This document shows positions 32,968-41,427 of a stretch of DNA of 64,000 nt, in pieces. The position numbers and the translations under genes were made by a program. The notes beneath the pieces were generated by a model. That model did not search any database. It saw only the letters and a program-made list of their open reading frames with translations, and was not told where the DNA came from. Positions within the stretch are counted from its first letter, which is position 1. Each line of letters opens with the position of its first letter. Source of the stretch: Rhodospirillales bacterium Ga0074136 (lineage in GTDB: Bacteria; Pseudomonadota; Alphaproteobacteria; Acetobacterales; Acetobacteraceae); NCBI GenBank assembly GCA_001464375.1, contig LNEW01000162.1, positions 40,289 to 104,288 on the forward strand, read 5' to 3'.

Positions 32968-34092
32968 ATGCCCCCGATGGACGGAACCCTGGCAAGCGCA
33001 TCCGAGGCGCAACTCGACGTCGTGGAGGGCGCGGGCGGTCGCGTGCTGCGCTTCGCCGGGCGGCTCGATGCCGCGGCGGCGGCGCGGCTCTGGCCGGCAG
33101 CCATGGCGGCTGGTGCGGGCGGGTCGGTGACGGCGCTTGACCTCACGGCTGTTGAATCCCTCGATTCCGCTGGCGCGGTGCTGCTGTTGGAAGCCGCGCC
33201 CGAGGCCGAGGCGCGCGGCGCGGCCGACGAGGTCGCCGCCGTGCTGGACCGAACGCGCCGCGCGCTGGCCGCCGCACCGCCGCCCCCGCCACCGCCGCGC
33301 TGGCGGCCGATCACCGCGATCGGCCGCGCCACGGTCGGTCGGGGGCGCGATGCGCTGAAGGGCATCGCCTTCATGGGGGAGGCCGTGGTCACCACCGGCC
33401 GCGTGCTGGCGCACCCGAGGCTGCTGCGCTGGTCCGACCTGCTGCGCCATCTCGACGAGGTCGGCACCCGCGCCTTCCCGCTGACGCTGCTGCTGGGTTT
33501 CCTGATCGGCGTGATCCTCGCCTACCAGTCGTCCATTCCGCTGCGGCGGTTCGGAGCCGAGGTGTTTGTCCCGAACCTCGTCGGCATATCACTGTTGCGT
33601 GAACTCGGGCCGCTGCTGGCGGGTGTGGTGCTGGCCGGGCGCACCGGGTCGGCCTTCGCCGCCGAGCTCGGCACCATGACGGTGAACGAGGAAGTGGACG
33701 CGCTGAAGATCATGGGCGTGGACCCGACCGCAATGCTGGTGTTGCCGCGCCTGGTGGCAGCGACGCTGGTGATGCCGGTGCTGGCGCTGCTGATGTCGCT
33801 GGCGGGCCTCGCCGGCATGACGCTCATCATGAATACGCTGGGCTATCCCTGGGCGGCGGTGCAGGGGCAGTTGCAGCAGTGGCTGTCGCTCGGCGACCTG
33901 GCCGGCGGGCTGTTCAAGGCGGCGTGCTTCGGGCTGGTCATCGCGGGCATCGGCTGCCGCGCGGGGCTGTCGGCCGGGCGCGGGCCGCGCGCGGTGGGTG
34001 ATGCCGCGACGGCGGCGGTGGTGGGCGGCATCGTCGCCATCGTGGCGATGGATGGCGTCTTTGCCGTGCTGTTCTTCCGGCTGGGCATATGA
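32968..34092 (+). CDS. mlaE: MlaE-family lipid ABC transporter permease with fused STAS-like domain
   Basis: Permease of the Mla-type system that moves phospholipids between membranes. The 374-residue protein has an N-terminal STAS-like region (about residues 10-75, LRFAGRLDAAAAARLWP and LDLTAVESLDSAGAVLLLEA), then an Ala/Pro linker, then the MlaE core. Core motifs include FPLTLLLGFLIGVILAYQ, LRELGPLLAGVVLAGRTGSAFAAELGTM, NEEVDALKIMGVDP and DGVFAVLFF. MlaB is a separate STAS protein in E. coli, so this fusion supplies it in cis. Gene order is permease, ATPase, MlaD, lipoprotein, with a 4-bp overlap to the ATPase. Confidence 0.92.
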   Translation: MPPMDGTLASASEAQLDVVEGAGGRVLRFAGRLDAAAAARLWPAAMAAGAGGSVTALDLTAVESLDSAGAVLLLEAAPEAEARGAADEVAAVLDRTRRALAAAPPPPPPPRWRPITAIGRATVGRGRDALKGIAFMGEAVVTTGRVLAHPRLLRWSDLLRHLDEVGTRAFPLTLLLGFLIGVILAYQSSIPLRRFGAEVFVPNLVGISLLRELGPLLAGVVLAGRTGSAFAAELGTMTVNEEVDALKIMGVDPTAMLVLPRLVAATLVMPVLALLMSLAGLAGMTLIMNTLGYPWAAVQGQLQQWLSLGDLAGGLFKAACFGLVIAGIGCRAGLSAGRGPRAVGDAATAAVVGGIVAIVAMDGVFAVLFFRLGI

Positions 34093-34850
34093 GCGCGTCG
34101 GATCCGCAACCCGTCATCCGCGCCGAGAACCTCGCCGTCGCCTTCGACGGGCGCACCATCTTCAAGGACGTGTCCTTCGAGGTTCAGCGCGGTGAGATTT
34201 TCGTCATCCTGGGCGGGTCGGGCTGCGGCAAGTCCACGTTGCTCAAGGCGCTGATCGGCCTGGTGCCGCTCGCTGCCGGCCATGCCTGGCTGCTCGGCGA
34301 GGAACTGGCGGAGGCCAACGATCGGGACCGTCGTGCGTTATTGCAGCGCATCGGTGTCATGTGGCAGTCCGGCGCGCTGTTCGGGAGCATGACCCTGGCC
34401 GAGAACGTCGAGTTGCCGATCGAGGAACACACCCGCCTGCCCCGCCCGGCGCGCGAGGCGCTGGCGCGCTCCAAGCTCGGCCTGGTCGGGCTGGGCGATG
34501 CCGCCGCGCGCCTGCCGGCCGAGATTTCCGGCGGCATGGCCAAGCGCGCCGGAATCGCGCGCGCCATGGCGCTGGACCCGCCGCTGCTGTTCCTCGATGA
34601 ACCAGGCGCGGGCCTGGACCCCATCACATCGGCCGGGCTCGACAAGCTCATCAAGGACATCGCGCGCGACACCGGCACCACCTTCGTGGTGGTCACGCAT
34701 GAGTTGCAATCCATCCTGGCGATCGGCGACCGGTGCATCATGCTCGACAAGGACGCCCAGGGGATCATCGCCGAGGGCGATCCGCGCCGGCTGCGCGACG
34801 AAAGCGAGCAACCCACCGTGCGCGCCTTCTTCCGGCGCGAGGCCGCCTGA
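34089..34850 (+). CDS. mlaF: MlaF-type ATPase of the lipid ABC transporter
   Basis: A 253-residue ABC ATPase that energises lipid transport. Walker A is GGSGCGKSTLLKAL, the signature is EISGGMAKRAGIARAM, Walker B is LLFLDEPGAGLDP, and the switch His is in VVVTHELQS. The signature and D-loop resemble MlaF rather than amino acid importers. It starts inside the permease stop (ATGA) and ends one base before the mlaD start, so it is translated in a tight operon. Confidence 0.93.
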   Translation: MSASDPQPVIRAENLAVAFDGRTIFKDVSFEVQRGEIFVILGGSGCGKSTLLKALIGLVPLAAGHAWLLGEELAEANDRDRRALLQRIGVMWQSGALFGSMTLAENVELPIEEHTRLPRPAREALARSKLGLVGLGDAAARLPAEISGGMAKRAGIARAMALDPPLLFLDEPGAGLDPITSAGLDKLIKDIARDTGTTFVVVTHELQSILAIGDRCIMLDKDAQGIIAEGDPRRLRDESEQPTVRAFFRREAA

Positions 34851-34851
34851 C

Positions 34852-35901
34852 ATGGCGCAGGCCGGGCGTTCGCTGTACTTCCGCGTGGGCGCGCTCGTGG
34901 TGGTGGGCGCAGCACTTGCGGTCGGGTTCATCCTGTTCCTGACCTCCGGCACGCTGCGAGGCGAGCAGGCCATCTTCGAGACCTATGTGCGCGAATCGAT
35001 CGCCGGCCTGGATGTCGGCGCGGCGGTGCGCTTCCGCGGCGTGCCGGTGGGGCGGGTGACCGAACTCGGCCTGGTCTCGGTGGTCTATGGCGCGGTGGCG
35101 CGCGACCCCGAGGACACCACGGCGCGGCTGGTGCTCGTACGCTTCGCGGTCGACCCCGACCGCTATGGCCGGACCTCGGTCGACAGCGCGGTGCGCGCGG
35201 GGCTGCGCGTGCGCGTCGCCTCCTCCGGCGTGACGGGGCTGGCCTATCTCGAAGTGGATTTCGTGCCCGACCCGGCGCGCTTCCCGCCCATCGAGGTTCC
35301 CTGGGCGCCGCGCTTCCCGGTCATCCCGTCGGTGCCCTCCACCATCACCCAGGTGACCAGCGCCGCCGAGCGTGTGCTGACGCGCCTGGCCGACCTCGAC
35401 ATCGAGGGGCTGGTGAATGCCGCGACCACCACGCTGACGAACATCGGCGGCCAGGTGAGCGGGGATGGCGACCTCGCGGCGACGCTGCGCGACGCGGCGG
35501 CCACGATGACCGCGCTGCGCAATGCGATCGAGGGCGCCGACCTCGCGGCCACCGTGCGCGAATTGCGCGAGGCCGCGGCGCGCATCGGCGCTGCCGGGCA
35601 ATCCGCCGAGACGCTGCTCGGCAGCCCCGAGATCACCGGCGCGGCCGCCAATATCGGCCAGGCGGCGAACGACCTGCGGGCGTCGATCGCGCGCCTGCCG
35701 GCGGTGATCCAGTCGCTGGAACTGGCGCTGCGCACGGTGCGCGGCACCACGGGCGATGCGCAGGCCGACCTCGGCCCCCTGCTGCGAGACCTGCGCGCGA
35801 CGGCATCGAGCCTGCGCGACACCACCGAGGCGCTGCGCCGCAACCCGTCGCAGTCGTTGTTCGGCGCACCGCCGCCACCACCGCCACGGGATCGCCGCTG
35901 A
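34852..35901 (+). CDS. mlaD: MlaD-family (MCE domain) lipid transport protein
   Basis: A 349-residue periplasmic membrane-anchored MCE protein forming a hexameric lipid conduit. An N-terminal helix (LYFRVGALVVVGAALAVGFILFL) is followed by the MCE domain: FETYVRESIAGLDVGAAVRFRGVPVGRV and GLRVRVASSGVTGLAYLEVDF. The C-terminal third is predicted to form helical, coiled-coil-like repeats (TLRDAAATMTALRNAIEGAD and following), as in other long MCE proteins. It lies between the ATPase and the lipoprotein genes. Confidence 0.9.
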   Translation: MAQAGRSLYFRVGALVVVGAALAVGFILFLTSGTLRGEQAIFETYVRESIAGLDVGAAVRFRGVPVGRVTELGLVSVVYGAVARDPEDTTARLVLVRFAVDPDRYGRTSVDSAVRAGLRVRVASSGVTGLAYLEVDFVPDPARFPPIEVPWAPRFPVIPSVPSTITQVTSAAERVLTRLADLDIEGLVNAATTTLTNIGGQVSGDGDLAATLRDAAATMTALRNAIEGADLAATVRELREAAARIGAAGQSAETLLGSPEITGAAANIGQAANDLRASIARLPAVIQSLELALRTVRGTTGDAQADLGPLLRDLRATASSLRDTTEALRRNPSQSLFGAPPPPPPRDRR

Positions 35902-35902
35902 C

Positions 35903-36505
35903 ATGATGCATCGTCGCCTGCTGCTGGTTCTGCCGCTGCTGGCCGGCTGCTCCGTGCTGCCGGACCGGCCTTATGTCGAGACGCGGCGATTTCCGCTGGA
36001 GCCGCGCCGCCCTGCCGGCACGCCGGGTGGCCGGGCGCGGCGCACGCTGCTGGTGCGCACCATCCGCGCCGGTGCAGGGATGGAATCGCGCAATCTGCGC
36101 ACGATCCGCCCCGATGGCACCGAGAACCTCGACTTCTATTCCGAATGGGCGGCGCCGCCGGCCGAGGCCGCGGAACAATCGCTGCGCCGCTGGCTGATCG
36201 ACGCGCGGATTTTCGCCGCCATCCTCGCACCCGGATCACGCGTGACGCCGGACTACGTGCTGGAGGGCGAGATCACGCAACTCGCTGCCGTGCAGGGCGA
36301 AGGCCGCGCGCGCGCGGAACTGACGCTGCTGCTGGTGGATGAACGCAATGGCAGCCGGCTGGTCGGGCAGATGGTGAGCAGCGGCACCGCGCCGCTCGCC
36401 TCCGGCACGGCCGCGCCCACGCCGGACCAGGCGGCGGAGGCGATGAGCGCCGCGCTGGGCAGCGCGCTGTCCTCGTTGGAACAGGCGCTGCAGCGCTTTA
36501 CCTGA
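35903..36505 (+). CDS. ABC-transport auxiliary lipoprotein (PqiC/LetA-lipoprotein-like, ABC_trans_aux)
   Basis: A 200-residue outer-membrane or periplasmic lipoprotein. The N-terminus MMHRRLLLVLPLLAGC has a lipobox ending at a cysteine. The following fold, VETRRFPLEPRRP, LLVRTIRAGAGMESRNLRTI and VLEGEITQLAAV, matches the ABC_trans_aux family found at the end of MCE operons. It may connect the MlaD ring to the outer membrane in place of MlaA/MlaC, which are not in the window. It follows mlaD by one base. Confidence 0.8.
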   Translation: MMHRRLLLVLPLLAGCSVLPDRPYVETRRFPLEPRRPAGTPGGRARRTLLVRTIRAGAGMESRNLRTIRPDGTENLDFYSEWAAPPAEAAEQSLRRWLIDARIFAAILAPGSRVTPDYVLEGEITQLAAVQGEGRARAELTLLLVDERNGSRLVGQMVSSGTAPLASGTAAPTPDQAAEAMSAALGSALSSLEQALQRFT

Positions 36506-36514
36506 AGGCGCGCG

Positions 36515-37663
36515 CTACTCCGCGGCCTTTGCCGGCGCCGGGCCCGCCTTCCAGGAATAGGCGTAGTCGCCCCATTCGACGCTGCTGGCCGCCTCGCCGA
36601 TCTCGAGCGCGTCGCGCGTATCCAGCATCACCGCATACTCGTCGGTGGCCGGCTTCTTGGGCGCGAAGGCATTGCCGAGCGCCTTGGGGTGCGGGCCGTG
36701 GGTGAAGCCGCAGGGGTGCAGCGTCATCATCCCCGCATGGATGTTGTCGCGGGAGAAGAAGTCGCCTGCGTGGTAGAACAGCACCTCGTCGTAGTCGTCG
36801 TTGTTGTGGAAGAAGGGCACCTTCAGCGCGCCGGGATCGGTCTCGAAGGGGCGCGGGCAGAAGGTGCAGATGACGAAGCGGTTCGCCACGAAGGTCGTGT
36901 GCGCGCTGGGCGGCAGATGATAGCGGTGGGACATCAGCGGGCGGATGTCCTCGACATTCAGGCGCACCGGCGACAGGTCGCCATGCCAGCCCACCGCATC
37001 GAGCGGGTTGAACGCATAGGTCACGGTGGAGATCGCGTTGCGCCGCTTGATGCGCACCGCCCATTCGCCGTCGCGCTGCGCGCGAAAGGCGTCGTCGAGT
37101 TTCGGTGTGTCGAGCACCGCCGGGTCGAAGACCGCATGCTTGCCGACCATGCCACGGTCGGGCAGTTGGAAGGTCGATCCCGTCGCCTCGACCAGCAGCG
37201 CCACGGTCGGCACGGAGCACTCCATGCGCCACATGGTCGATCGCGGCAGCACGACGTAGTCGCCGGCGCGGAAGGCCAGCCGGCCGTAGTCGCAGAAGAT
37301 GTCGCCCGCGCCCTGGTGGATGAACAGCAATTCGTCGCCGTCGCCGTTGCGCGCCAGGTGGTTCATGCGCGCCGGGGCGCGCCACAGCCGCAGGCGTACG
37401 CTCGCGTTGAACAGGATTTCCGCCGCGTCCCAGGGCGATGCGTGCTCGGCGTTGATCTTCGTCAGATCGAAGGCGCGCGGTCGCAGCGGACCCTCCCAGG
37501 ATGTCCAGCCGGTCGGCGGATGGCGGTGATGCATGTGCGTCGCGGGGCCGAAGAAGCCCTCCTTGCCGAGTTCGCGTTCGTAGGTGCCGTCGGGCAGGTC
37601 GGCATGGGCCTGCTTCGAGGACAGCCCCTCGCTGCGGGGGAAGGGAATGTATTGCCGCGTCAT
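36515..37663 (-). CDS. hmgA: Homogentisate 1,2-dioxygenase
   Basis: Homogentisate dioxygenase opens the ring of homogentisate in tyrosine and phenylalanine breakdown, giving maleylacetoacetate. The 382-residue protein is on the short side (many family members have about 430). The likely iron ligands are visible as His in VPFFHNNDD with Glu in YDEVLFYHAG, and His in GFTHGPHP. Further blocks are MNHLARNGDGDELLFIHQG and DRGMVGKHAVFDPAVLD. ATG 37663 with GGAGG upstream is preferred to an in-frame ATG at 37723. It is divergent from a MarR-type regulator, and a perfect palindrome lies 34-55 bp upstream of its start. Confidence 0.88.
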   Translation of the reverse strand: MTRQYIPFPRSEGLSSKQAHADLPDGTYERELGKEGFFGPATHMHHRHPPTGWTSWEGPLRPRAFDLTKINAEHASPWDAAEILFNASVRLRLWRAPARMNHLARNGDGDELLFIHQGAGDIFCDYGRLAFRAGDYVVLPRSTMWRMECSVPTVALLVEATGSTFQLPDRGMVGKHAVFDPAVLDTPKLDDAFRAQRDGEWAVRIKRRNAISTVTYAFNPLDAVGWHGDLSPVRLNVEDIRPLMSHRYHLPPSAHTTFVANRFVICTFCPRPFETDPGALKVPFFHNNDDYDEVLFYHAGDFFSRDNIHAGMMTLHPCGFTHGPHPKALGNAFAPKKPATDEYAVMLDTRDALEIGEAASSVEWGDYAYSWKAGPAPAKAAE

Positions 37664-37696
37664 GGCGTGTCCTCCGGCGCTGGACGTCGCGCGCAA

Positions 37697-37718
37697 ATTG
37701 GTTTCAGATGAAACCAAT
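37697..37718. promoter_or_regulatory. Perfect palindromic operator between hmgA and marR
   Basis: ATTGGTTTCA at 37697-37706 and its exact inverse complement at 37709-37718 are separated by two bases. It is AT-rich in a very GC-rich region and covers the start of the MarR-type gene. Such inverted repeats are typical MarR-family operators, so the regulator probably controls hmgA and itself. Confidence 0.75.
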
Positions 37719-38181
37719 GTCAAGCTTCGACCTCGATGCCTTCCTGCCCTACCGGCTTTCGGTCACCTCCAACCTGGTGTCGCGGTTGTTCGCGCGGCGC
37801 TATGCGGAGGAATTCGGGCTGACCATCGCCGAATGGCGCGTCATGGCGGTGGTGGGCGCGGATGGCACGGCCAGCGCCGTGGCGGTGCGCGCGCGCACCG
37901 GCATGGACAAGGCGAAGGTGAGCCGCGCGGTCGCCGGGCTGCTGGCGCGGCGGCTCGTGAAGCGCGTCGCGCATCGCGGTGATCGGCGGGTGGAACCGCT
38001 CGCCCTCACGCCCACCGGCCGCGCGACCTTCGATGCCATCGTGCCGCGCGCCCGCGCGCTTGAAGCGGAACTCGCCGCCGGCCTGCCGCCGGGCCAGCAC
38101 GCCGCGCTGGAGGCGGCGCTGCGCTTCATCGCCACCCGCGCCGCCGCCCTGGGCGCGGAGCCCGAGGGCGGCCCTGACTGA
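37717..38181 (+). CDS. MarR-family transcriptional regulator, probable hmgA regulator
   Basis: A 154-residue winged-helix repressor. MSSFDLDAFLPYRLSVTSNLVSRLFARRYAEEFGL leads into the DNA-binding region (EWRVMAVVG, ASAVAVRARTGMDKAKVSRAVAGL and the wing VAHRGDRRVEPLALTPTG). MarR proteins often respond to aromatic ligands, which fits the adjacent homogentisate gene. Two starts are possible, 37708 and 37717; neither has a clear ribosome site. I chose 37717 because 37708 lies in the centre of the palindrome and adds only three residues. The short or absent leader could mean leaderless translation. Confidence 0.85.
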   Translation: MSSFDLDAFLPYRLSVTSNLVSRLFARRYAEEFGLTIAEWRVMAVVGADGTASAVAVRARTGMDKAKVSRAVAGLLARRLVKRVAHRGDRRVEPLALTPTGRATFDAIVPRARALEAELAAGLPPGQHAALEAALRFIATRAAALGAEPEGGPD

Positions 38182-38210
38182 AGCGCTTCGCAGGTCGCCT
38201 CCGCTGGCGG

Positions 38211-38240
38211 TTGGCGCGCGGGCCCGCCCTCGGCTAGCCT
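38211..38240 (+). promoter_or_regulatory. Possible promoter of the duplicated-domain gene
   Basis: TTGGCG at 38211 and TAGCCT at 38235 are 18 bases apart and lie 51 bp before the start at 38292. The TAGC-type -10 resembles the elements at 28648 and 52878. One mismatch from consensus -35 makes this tentative. Confidence 0.4.
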
Positions 38241-38291
38241 CACCATCGGAACGGACGGGCGCCCTGCCCGGCAATCGAGGAGGAGCGCACC

Positions 38292-38966
38292 ATGCTCATG
38301 CGACGCCTGGCCACCGCCGCAGCCGCGGCCTTCCTGGCGCTGGGCGGGCTTGCCGTCCCGGCCCAGGCCCAGACCGGTGACCCATCCTTCAACCTGGTGA
38401 ACCGGAGCAACCGGACGATCTACGAGGCCTATGCCTCGCCGTCGTCGGACAGCAACTGGGGCCAGGACCGGCTCGGCAACAACACGGTGCCGGCGGGGCG
38501 GTCCTTCGTGGTCCGGCTGCCGCAGGGCGAATGCATGTACGACGTGCGGGTGGTCTATGACCGCGCCGGCGGCCCGTCCGAGGAACGCCGCAACCTCAAC
38601 CTGTGCAACGTCACCGACCTGCCATTCGACGGCCGGCAGGCGCAGCAGGGCGGGGGCGCGCAGCCGCCGCAGGCCCAGCAGCGCCCGCCCGCCAGCGCCG
38701 GCCCGTCCGGCAACCCATCCTTCAACCTGGTGAACCAGGGGCGCCAGACGGTGATGCAGGTCTTCGCCTCGCTCGCCACCGACCAGAACTGGGGTCCGGA
38801 CCGCCTGGGGGCGGATACCGTGGCACCCGGCGCGGTCTATGCCGTCCGCCTGCCGGAAGGCCCCTGCATGTATGACATCCGCTTCGTCTACGACAGCGGC
38901 CAGCCGCAGGAACGCCGCAACGTGAACCTCTGCGAGGTCACCAACGTCACCGTGCCGCTGCAGTAG
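38292..38966 (+). CDS. Secreted protein with two copies of one Cys-containing domain
   Basis: A 224-residue protein with a signal peptide ending near AQAQ (residue 27). It contains two similar domains, about residues 30-112 and 141-223. Each begins with PSFNLVN, has NWG-DRLG in the middle and ends in CMYDxR, VYD and RRN-NLC-VT. Identity between the two looks high, pointing to an internal duplication. Each copy has two cysteines that may pair. A Gln/Pro-rich linker joins them. I do not recognise a named family. A GAGGAGGAG ribosome site precedes the start, and an intrinsic terminator follows. Confidence 0.8.
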   Translation: MLMRRLATAAAAAFLALGGLAVPAQAQTGDPSFNLVNRSNRTIYEAYASPSSDSNWGQDRLGNNTVPAGRSFVVRLPQGECMYDVRVVYDRAGGPSEERRNLNLCNVTDLPFDGRQAQQGGGAQPPQAQQRPPASAGPSGNPSFNLVNQGRQTVMQVFASLATDQNWGPDRLGADTVAPGAVYAVRLPEGPCMYDIRFVYDSGQPQERRNVNLCEVTNVTVPLQ

Positions 38967-38983
38967 CCGCGCGCGCAGCACAT

Positions 38984-39016
38984 GGGGCGGCCCCCGCGAG
39001 GGAGCCGCCCCTTTTT
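38984..39016 (+). terminator. Intrinsic terminator with GNRA-type loop
   Basis: GGGGCGGC at 38984-38991 pairs with GCCGCCCC at 39004-39011. Inside, CCC pairs with GGG around a GCGA tetraloop. Five T residues follow at 39012-39016. It terminates the duplicated-domain gene and lies against the end of the opposite-strand oxidoreductase gene. Confidence 0.85.
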
Positions 39017-39026
39017 CATGCCCGGA

Positions 39027-41360
39027 TCAGGCGGCGCGCGCGGCGGCCAGCGCCTTCCACACGATCTCGGGCGTGGCCGGCATGTCGATGGTCTCGACGC
39101 CGGAATCGGACAATGCATCGACCAGCGCATTGATGACCGCGGGCGGGGACCCGACCGCGCCGGCCTCGCCCGCGCCCTTCACGCCCATCGGGTTGGTCTC
39201 GCAGGGCACCTCGATGAGGTCCACGTCGATCGGCGGCAGGTCCTCGGCGCGCGGCAGCGCGTAGTCCATGAAGGATGCCGACAGCAACTGGCCCGATTCG
39301 GCATCGAAGGCGGTGCGTTCCATCAGCGCCTGGCCAATGCCTTGCGTCACGCCGCCATGCACCTGGCCGCGCACGATCAGCGGGTTCAGCGCATGGCCCA
39401 CATCATCCACCACGATGTAGCGCGGGATGGTGACCATGCCGGTCTCGGGGTCGACCTCGACTTCCGCGACATGGCAGCCATTGGGGAAGGTATGGAACTT
39501 GATGTCCGCGGTTTCCTGCGCGTCGAGCAGCGTCGCCTCGATGCCGGACGCCGCCTTCCTGCGCTGCGCGGCCGCAAGGTCGAGGATGCCGACCGACCGG
39601 TCGGTGCCGACCACGGTGAAGCCGCCTTCGCGCGGGGCGAACTCGATGTCGGCGACCGAGGCCTCCAGATGCTCCGACGCCGCGACCTTGCCCTTCTCGA
39701 CCACCGACGCGGTGGTCACCAGGATCGCCTGGCCCTCGGAATAGAGGCTGCGCGCGCCGCCGGTGCCACCGCCATCGGGCAGGCTGTCGGAATCGCCCTG
39801 GCGGATGCGGATCTTCTCGATCGGGATGCCGAGCTCGTGGCTCGTCATCATGGCATAGGCGGTCTCATGCCCCTGCCCGGTCGACTGCGTGCCGACATAA
39901 ACATCGACATAGCCGTCATCGGTGAACTTCACCGCGGCGTTCTCGGTCGGCGAACCGCCGGTTGCCTCCAGGTAGTAGGCTAGGCCGATCCCGCGCTTCT
40001 TCCCGCGCCTGGCCGATTCCGCGCGGCGCGCCGGGAAGCCGGCCCAGTCGATCTTCGCCAGCGCGCTGTCCATCAGCGTGGCGAATTCGCCGGAATCATA
40101 GCGCTGCCCCATCGCCGAGACGTAGGGCATCGCGGAGGATGGGACCATGTTGCGCCGGCGGATCTCGATGCGGTCGATGCCGACCTCACGCGCCGCGGTA
40201 TCGATCAGGCGCTCGACCAGGTAGTTGCTCTCGGGCCGGCCGGCGCCGCGATACGCGTCCACCGGCACGGTGTTGGTCACCACGCCGATCACCTGCGCGT
40301 GGATGGCCTGGAAGTTGTAGACGCTGGCCAGCACCTTGGTGCCCGCCCCGGTGGGGATGAAGGGCGCGAAGGTATTCAGGTACGCGCCCATCCCCGCCCA
40401 GTTCTTGGTGCGCAGGGCGAGGAACCTGCCGTCCTTGTCGAGCGCCAGTTCGCCGATGGTGATGTTGTCGCGGCCATGGGTGTCGGACAGGAAGGCTTCG
40501 GTCCGCTCCGACGCCCATTTCACGGCGCGGTTGAGTTCGCGCGCGGCGAAGCAGGTCAGCACGTGTTCCGGATAAAGGAACAGCTTCATGCCGAAGCCGC
40601 CGCCCACATCCGGCGTGACCACGCGGAAGCTGTCCTTGGGCACCTTGAAGATGGCGTCGGCCAGGATGTTGCGCACCAGCCAGGACCCCTGGGTGTTGGT
40701 GGACAGCGTCCAGTGCCTGTTCGCCGAATCGTAGTCCGCCAGCGCCGCGCGGGCCTCCATGGAGGCGACCACCACGCGGTTGTTGACCACGCGCAGGCGG
40801 GTGACATGCGCCGCGTCCTTGATCAGCGCATCGGTCTTGGCGGCGTCGCCGACATGCCAGTCGAAGCAGATATTGTTCGGCGCGCTGTCCCAAACCTGCG
40901 GCTCGCCGGGATTGGTTGCGATGGCCAGGTCGGTTGAGGCGGGCAGGATGTCGTAGTCGACCGCAATCGCCTCGGCGGCGTCGCGGGCCTGTTCGATGGT
41001 CTCGGCCACGACGAAGGCGACCGGGTCGCCGACATGGCGCACCACGCCCTCCGCGAGCGCGCGACGCGGCGTGTCGGAGCACGGCGTGCCATCCGCCGAC
41101 TTCACCGGCGCGAGGCAGGGCATGTGCCCGAGGCCGGCCGCCGCCAGGTCCGCCCCGGTCCAGACGCCCAGCACGCCCGGCATGGTCTTCGCGGCCGCGG
41201 TGTCGATGCCGGTGATGCGGGCATGGGCATGCGGGCTGCGCAGAACGGTGCCCTGCGCCTGGCCGGCAACCGCCATGTCGTCGGTGTAGCTGCCGCCGCC
41301 CTTGAGCAGGCGCGGGTCCTCGACGCGGCGGATGGATTGGCTGAGGCCGAACTTCGCCAT
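39027..41360 (-). CDS. Molybdopterin-binding large subunit, xanthine dehydrogenase / CoxL form II family
   Basis: A 777-residue molybdenum hydroxylase large subunit. These enzymes hydroxylate aldehydes, purines or N-heterocycles using a molybdopterin cytosine dinucleotide cofactor. Blocks include VRHVGDPVAFVVAETIEQA, VVTPDVGGGFGMK, the active-site-loop segment VDAYRGAGRPESNYLVERLID and VKGAGEAGAVGSPPAVINAL with the catalytic Glu. The loop reads AYRGAGR, not AYRCSFR, so this is not a true form I CO dehydrogenase. The start at 41360 (MAKFGLSQSIRR) fits the family; an ATG at 41396 is less likely. The medium (FAD) and small (2Fe-2S) subunit genes are not adjacent, so partners must be elsewhere. 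Confidence 0.88.
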   Translation of the reverse strand: MAKFGLSQSIRRVEDPRLLKGGGSYTDDMAVAGQAQGTVLRSPHAHARITGIDTAAAKTMPGVLGVWTGADLAAAGLGHMPCLAPVKSADGTPCSDTPRRALAEGVVRHVGDPVAFVVAETIEQARDAAEAIAVDYDILPASTDLAIATNPGEPQVWDSAPNNICFDWHVGDAAKTDALIKDAAHVTRLRVVNNRVVVASMEARAALADYDSANRHWTLSTNTQGSWLVRNILADAIFKVPKDSFRVVTPDVGGGFGMKLFLYPEHVLTCFAARELNRAVKWASERTEAFLSDTHGRDNITIGELALDKDGRFLALRTKNWAGMGAYLNTFAPFIPTGAGTKVLASVYNFQAIHAQVIGVVTNTVPVDAYRGAGRPESNYLVERLIDTAAREVGIDRIEIRRRNMVPSSAMPYVSAMGQRYDSGEFATLMDSALAKIDWAGFPARRAESARRGKKRGIGLAYYLEATGGSPTENAAVKFTDDGYVDVYVGTQSTGQGHETAYAMMTSHELGIPIEKIRIRQGDSDSLPDGGGTGGARSLYSEGQAILVTTASVVEKGKVAASEHLEASVADIEFAPREGGFTVVGTDRSVGILDLAAAQRRKAASGIEATLLDAQETADIKFHTFPNGCHVAEVEVDPETGMVTIPRYIVVDDVGHALNPLIVRGQVHGGVTQGIGQALMERTAFDAESGQLLSASFMDYALPRAEDLPPIDVDLIEVPCETNPMGVKGAGEAGAVGSPPAVINALVDALSDSGVETIDMPATPEIVWKALAAARAA

Positions 41361-41427
41361 GCCCTGGGTCTCCCTTGGTGTGCTGCCACCCATCATCTGC
41401 GATGCGGGGCGCGTATGGGAAGGGGGG

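Noticed and set aside
39027..41360. Aerobic CO dehydrogenase (CoxL form I)
   Set aside because: The active-site loop reads AYRGAGR instead of AYRCSFR, and the CoxM/CoxS genes are missing.
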